Below are positions 61,114 through 64,000 of a stretch of 64,000 nucleotides of DNA, piece after piece. Source of the stretch: Clostridiales bacterium (lineage in GTDB: Bacteria; Bacillota; Clostridia; Oscillospirales; Oscillospiraceae); NCBI GenBank assembly GCA_004556755.1, contig SFFW01000006.1, positions 119,079 through 183,078 on the forward strand, in the 5' to 3' direction. The position numbers and the translations under genes are program-made. Numbering within the stretch: position 1 is the first letter of the stretch; every line of letters begins with the position of its first letter. The notes beneath the pieces were generated by a model, which saw nothing but the letters and a program-made list of their open reading frames with translations, was not told the origin of the DNA and did not search any database.

Positions 61114-61596
61114 TTATGCTTCGTCTCTCACAAAATCGCCGCTCTTGCCGCCGCTTTTGGAAAGCAGGCGGATGTCCGTTATCTCAATGTCACGCTGCAC
61201 CGCCTTGCACATATCGTACACGGTGAGCGCCGCAGCGCTCACGGCGGTCAGCGCCTCCATCTCGACGCCGGTGACGCCGAGGCATTTGACGCTTGCACGG
61301 ATGCCGACGCTGTGATTTTCGTCGTCCATCTCAAAGTCGATGTTGACGCCGCTGAGCATGAGCGGGTGACACATGGGGATTATCTCAAAGCAGCGCTTTG
61401 CCGCCATGATGCCGGCTATCTGTGCGGTGCCGAGAACGTCGCCCTTCTTCATGCCGCCGCTTTTTATGAGCGCATAGGTCTGCTCGTTTACAAGCACTCT
61501 GCCTGCGGCGACCGCCGTGCGATGCGTTTCGCTTTTTGCGGAGACGTCGACCATCCACGCTCTGCCGCTGTCGTTAAAATGAGAAAAGTCTGCCAT
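61114..61596 (-). CDS. moaC: Cyclic pyranopterin monophosphate synthase MoaC
   Basis: This 160-residue protein converts the MoaA product to cyclic pyranopterin monophosphate in molybdenum cofactor synthesis. VDVSAKSETHRTAVAAGRV at the start and MCHPLMLSGV are family signatures. No other moa gene is nearby. A hairpin AAGCACCGCC/GGCGGTGCTT (61619-61646) precedes it, perhaps ending the DAK2 transcript. Confidence 0.93.
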   Translation of the reverse strand: MADFSHFNDSGRAWMVDVSAKSETHRTAVAAGRVLVNEQTYALIKSGGMKKGDVLGTAQIAGIMAAKRCFEIIPMCHPLMLSGVNIDFEMDDENHSVGIRASVKCLGVTGVEMEALTAVSAAALTVYDMCKAVQRDIEITDIRLLSKSGGKSGDFVRDEA

Positions 61597-61659
61597 AACA
61601 AATCCTCTATATAGTCCTAAGCACCGCCTTTTTGCGGGCGGTGCTTATTGTTTCAATTG

Positions 61660-63339
61660 TTACTCCACGGAGATCATGTAGTAGTAAACGGGCTGACCGC
61701 CGCTCACGGCACTGACCTCTGCGTCGGGCAGAAGTCCTGAAAGCGCCTCGGCTGCGTCGTTTGCGTCCTGCGCATCGACGTCCTGACCGTAGTACAGGGT
61801 GACAAGCTCAGGCTCAAAGCCCTCGATCGCCTTGCCAAGCTCCTCCATGAGAACGGACATCTCCTTGTAGCTGCCGACGAGCTTACCGTCGAGCAGGGCA
61901 AGGTACTCGCCCTCCTTTATCGCGTGACCGTCAAAGTCGGAATCTCTTGCGGCGTAGGTCACCTGAGCGGTGTGAACGGACTGAATGGACTCGCTCATCT
62001 GCTCCTGAAGCTCGGTAAGCCCTGCCGACTCGTCGTAGTTCAGCATTGCGGTGATGCCCTGCGGCACGGTCTTCGTCGGAATGACGACGACCTGCCTGTC
62101 CTCGCAGAGAGGAATACACTGCTCTGCCGCCATGATGATGTTCTTGTTGTTGGGAAGCACGAACACGGTCTCGGCGGGGGTGCGCTCTATCTCACGCAGA
62201 ATGTCCTCGGTCGAGGGGTTCATGGTCTGACCGCCGGTGACGACCGCATCGGCACCGAGGTCGGAAAACAGCTTCGTCATACCGTCGCCCGCACAAATGG
62301 CGACGACGCCGTAGCGCTTCTGCGGAGCTGCGTTTTCGCACTTCTCAAGCTCCTCCTCGATCTCTGCAAGATCGTCGGTGCTCTGCGCCTTCTTGCCGGC
62401 AAGGATGTCCTCGTGCTGGGTGCGCATATTCTCGATCTTCGCAAGCTCCAGCGTACCGTACTGCTGCGACTTCGTGAGCGCCTCGCCGGGGATGTTCGTG
62501 TGAACGTGGACCTTGAACGCCTCGTCGTCCTCACCGATGACGAGAGAATCGCCGATGCTGTTGAGGTATGCACGGAGCGGGGCGAGGTCAACGTTGGGAT
62601 CGTCCTTGCGGACGATGTAAACGGTGTCGAAGGCATAGGTGATCTCGTCCGTGCTGAACACGTCAAAAGCGCCGCTTTCGTTTGCGATAACGCCGGAGGA
62701 GACGGACGCTTCGGGAGCGGCCATTTCGCCCTTCAAGCAGGCAAGCATAGCATTCAAAATGACTATGTAGCCCTTGCCGCCTGCGTCCACCACGCCCGCC
62801 TTTTTGAGGACGGGGTTTAAGTTCACGGTGTTTTCAAGCGCTTCGTTGCCCGCAACGAGCGCCTTTTCAAGCATCTCCTCAAAGCTGCCGCCGGAGCCGC
62901 CGCAGCCGAGCGCCGCAGCGGACGCAAGACGAGCGACCGTCAGTATCGTACCCTCGGCGGGCTTCATGACCGCTTTGTAGGCGGCATCAACGCCGTCGTT
63001 CATCGCCTCGGCAAACTCCTTGGCGCCGACGGTATCCATGCCCTTTATGCGCTTGGATATGCCTCGGAACAGCAGCGAAAGGATAACGCCGGAATTGCCC
63101 CTTGCACCTCTCAGCAGAGCGCCGGAAACGCAGTCTGCCGCAGCGGATACGGAAGCGAAGCTCTTCTTGCGAAGCTCGGTTGCGGCGTTATTCATGGTAA
63201 GCCCCATGTTGGTTCCCGTGTCGCCGTCGGGAACGGGGAAGACGTTAAGCTCGTTTATCTCTCTTGTATTTTCGGCGAGTGCCGCATCCGCACAAAGGAT
63301 CATATCCTTAAATAAAGCGGCGTCTATATATTCTCTCAA
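61660..63339 (-). CDS. DAK2-domain protein, YloV/FakA-like
   Basis: This protein of about 559 residues has an N-terminal DAK2 domain (NVFPVPDGDTGTNMGLTM, then GARGNSGVILSLLFRG) and a C-terminal DegV-associated part, as in FakA, the kinase that phosphorylates FakB-bound fatty acids; no fakB is nearby. The start is set to TTG at 63339, behind GGAGGTG, because no ATG is suitably placed; ATT at 63345 is a less likely alternative. It lies 37 nt after the Asp23 gene, the usual pair. Confidence 0.88.
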   Translation of the reverse strand: MREYIDAALFKDMILCADAALAENTREINELNVFPVPDGDTGTNMGLTMNNAATELRKKSFASVSAAADCVSGALLRGARGNSGVILSLLFRGISKRIKGMDTVGAKEFAEAMNDGVDAAYKAVMKPAEGTILTVARLASAAALGCGGSGGSFEEMLEKALVAGNEALENTVNLNPVLKKAGVVDAGGKGYIVILNAMLACLKGEMAAPEASVSSGVIANESGAFDVFSTDEITYAFDTVYIVRKDDPNVDLAPLRAYLNSIGDSLVIGEDDEAFKVHVHTNIPGEALTKSQQYGTLELAKIENMRTQHEDILAGKKAQSTDDLAEIEEELEKCENAAPQKRYGVVAICAGDGMTKLFSDLGADAVVTGGQTMNPSTEDILREIERTPAETVFVLPNNKNIIMAAEQCIPLCEDRQVVVIPTKTVPQGITAMLNYDESAGLTELQEQMSESIQSVHTAQVTYAARDSDFDGHAIKEGEYLALLDGKLVGSYKEMSVLMEELGKAIEGFEPELVTLYYGQDVDAQDANDAAEALSGLLPDAEVSAVSGGQPVYYYMISVE

Positions 63340-63376
63340 TGCAATAGCACCTCCGGGAGGAATTCGTGTAATATTA

Positions 63377-63730
63377 TCAGTCAAGAAGCACGGTGTCAAC
63401 AAAAACATCGACGCTCTTTACGGGAACGCCCGTCGCCTTGCTGACCTTATAGCAGACTTCCTTTATAATACTGCGGCACACGGCGGCGATATTTACGTCC
63501 TTATCGACACCGATATGCAGCTCAAGATTGATGCTGCCGTCCTCGTCGAAGTGGGTAAAAACGCCCTTTGACATGGACTCACGTCTCAAAAGCTGGAGAG
63601 GACCGCCCTCCTTGCTGCGACCTGCCATGCCCTTAACGCCGAAGCAGCTCGTCGCCGCAAGACCTGCTATGTTCGTGAAGACCTCACTGGTGATGCTGAT
63701 GTTGCCGTTTTCGTTGCTTATATTCACCAT
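63377..63730 (-). CDS. Asp23/Gls24-family envelope stress protein
   Basis: This 117-residue cytoplasmic protein has the Asp23 fold with the GVKGMAGRS-type segment and a conserved YKVSKATGVPVKSVDVFVD end. Such proteins attach to the inner membrane face and protect against envelope stress. It leads the DAK2 gene by 37 nt, the pairing common in Firmicutes (yloU-yloV). Confidence 0.9.
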   Translation of the reverse strand: MVNISNENGNISITSEVFTNIAGLAATSCFGVKGMAGRSKEGGPLQLLRRESMSKGVFTHFDEDGSINLELHIGVDKDVNIAAVCRSIIKEVCYKVSKATGVPVKSVDVFVDTVLLD

Positions 63731-63917
63731 AGTTCGGGACTCCTTTCATATGTTAAGCTACTAAACATCAAATAAATACTAAGACATTATAATACAGTGA
63801 AACACAAAGAGCAAGCTAAATTTTTTACATCGAAAGCGGTGTTTACAGCGTGCTTATTTAATGATAAACTACTTGCGTAGGGATAATACAGACCAATTCT
63901 GTTTCGGAGGAAAAGAT
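63731..63917. promoter_or_regulatory. Divergent promoter region
   Basis: AT-rich stretch between the Asp23 gene (-) and the pyruvate:ferredoxin oxidoreductase gene (+). A GATAAT (63882-63887) is a possible plus-strand -10 box, but no convincing -35 was found. Confidence 0.4.
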
Positions 63918-64000
63918 ATGGTAAGGAAGTACAAGACGATGGACGGCAACGAGGCAGCCGCACATGTAAGCTATGCGTTTACAGAGGTAGCGGCGATCTA
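63918..64000 (+). CDS. nifJ: Pyruvate:ferredoxin (flavodoxin) oxidoreductase, 5' end
   Basis: Only 27 codons are inside the window. MVRKYKTMDGNEAAAHVSYA followed by FTEVAAI is the standard N-terminus of pyruvate:ferredoxin oxidoreductase, which oxidises pyruvate to acetyl-CoA and reduces ferredoxin in anaerobes. CGGAGG precedes the ATG. The rest lies outside. Confidence 0.85.
   Translation, partial: MVRKYKTMDGNEAAAHVSYAFTEVAAI

Noticed and set aside
1..64000. tRNA, rRNA or known riboswitch
   Set aside because: No sequence recognisable as such was seen by eye; a covariance-model scan would be decisive.

Overview
The window is GC-rich, densely coded DNA from a Gram-positive, spore-forming anaerobe of the class Clostridia, probably an Oscillospirales/Ruminococcaceae-type gut bacterium. 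Supporting evidence: a sporulation sigma factor (sigG), type III glutamine synthetase, S-layer homology (SLH) surface proteins, HemW and HemZ, BioY and NiaR salvage-type vitamin genes, an Old Yellow Enzyme/BaiCD-type flavoenzyme, and the first codons of a pyruvate:ferredoxin oxidoreductase at the right edge. No rRNA, tRNA, CRISPR array, insertion sequence or phage gene was recognised. The organism assignment is inferred from gene content only.

Layout. 1-3320 (+): end of rel/spoT, dtd, an MBL hydrolase and a CaCA antiporter. 3377-13029 (-): glnN, metG, vanW, hemW, htpG and a nitroreductase. 13162-19550 (+): two SLH surface proteins (an endonuclease-I-like nuclease and a CAP protein) flanking an FMN/Fe-S/FAD enoate-reductase-type enzyme. 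19953-24133 (-): a four-gene envelope cluster (DHHW, MBOAT, DUF4358 lipoprotein, transglutaminase-like) that looks like a polysaccharide O-acylation unit. 24285-26704 (+): a lipase-like hydrolase and a sugar nucleotidyltransferase. 26760-29240 (-): a zinc-ribbon protein, a frameshifted efp, a small membrane protein and an M24 peptidase. 29345-33532 (+): a dacF-like carboxypeptidase, a lipoprotein and a large coiled-coil membrane protein. 33691-36791 (-): bioY, a VanY-like peptidase, an MBL hydrolase, a P-loop ATPase and an FlK-like thioesterase. 36880-38700 (+): an orphan protein and a MATE exporter. 38757-39944 (-): an aminotransferase. 40313-42728 (+): hemZ and a uridine-kinase-like enzyme. 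43101-45562 (-): sigG and an NSS transporter.

46109-53480 (+) is the most distinctive block: methyltransferase, lipoprotein binding protein, two permeases, two ATPases, an aspartoacylase-like deacylase and a second, related methyltransferase. Most junctions overlap by 1-4 nt. It looks like a complete uptake-and-processing pathway for a modified small molecule. Next, on the minus strand, come a PfoR/PTS-EIIC-like membrane protein with a sharp palindromic operator, niaR and pncB (NAD salvage), two flavoproteins, asparaginase, moaC, a DAK2/FakA-like protein and an Asp23 protein. A pyruvate:ferredoxin oxidoreductase starts at 63918 (+).

Many gene-end spacers hold unusually elaborate nested palindromes (39980-40074, 42731-43102, 53485-53795, 55069-55241, 19622-19936). 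They go beyond simple terminators and look like miniature elements or structured RNAs. Two codon-usage styles coexist: most genes use ATA, AGA and GAG freely, while the enoate reductase, the coiled-coil membrane protein, the aminotransferase and the NSS transporter use a C-ending, CGT/ATC-rich set typical of very highly expressed genes.
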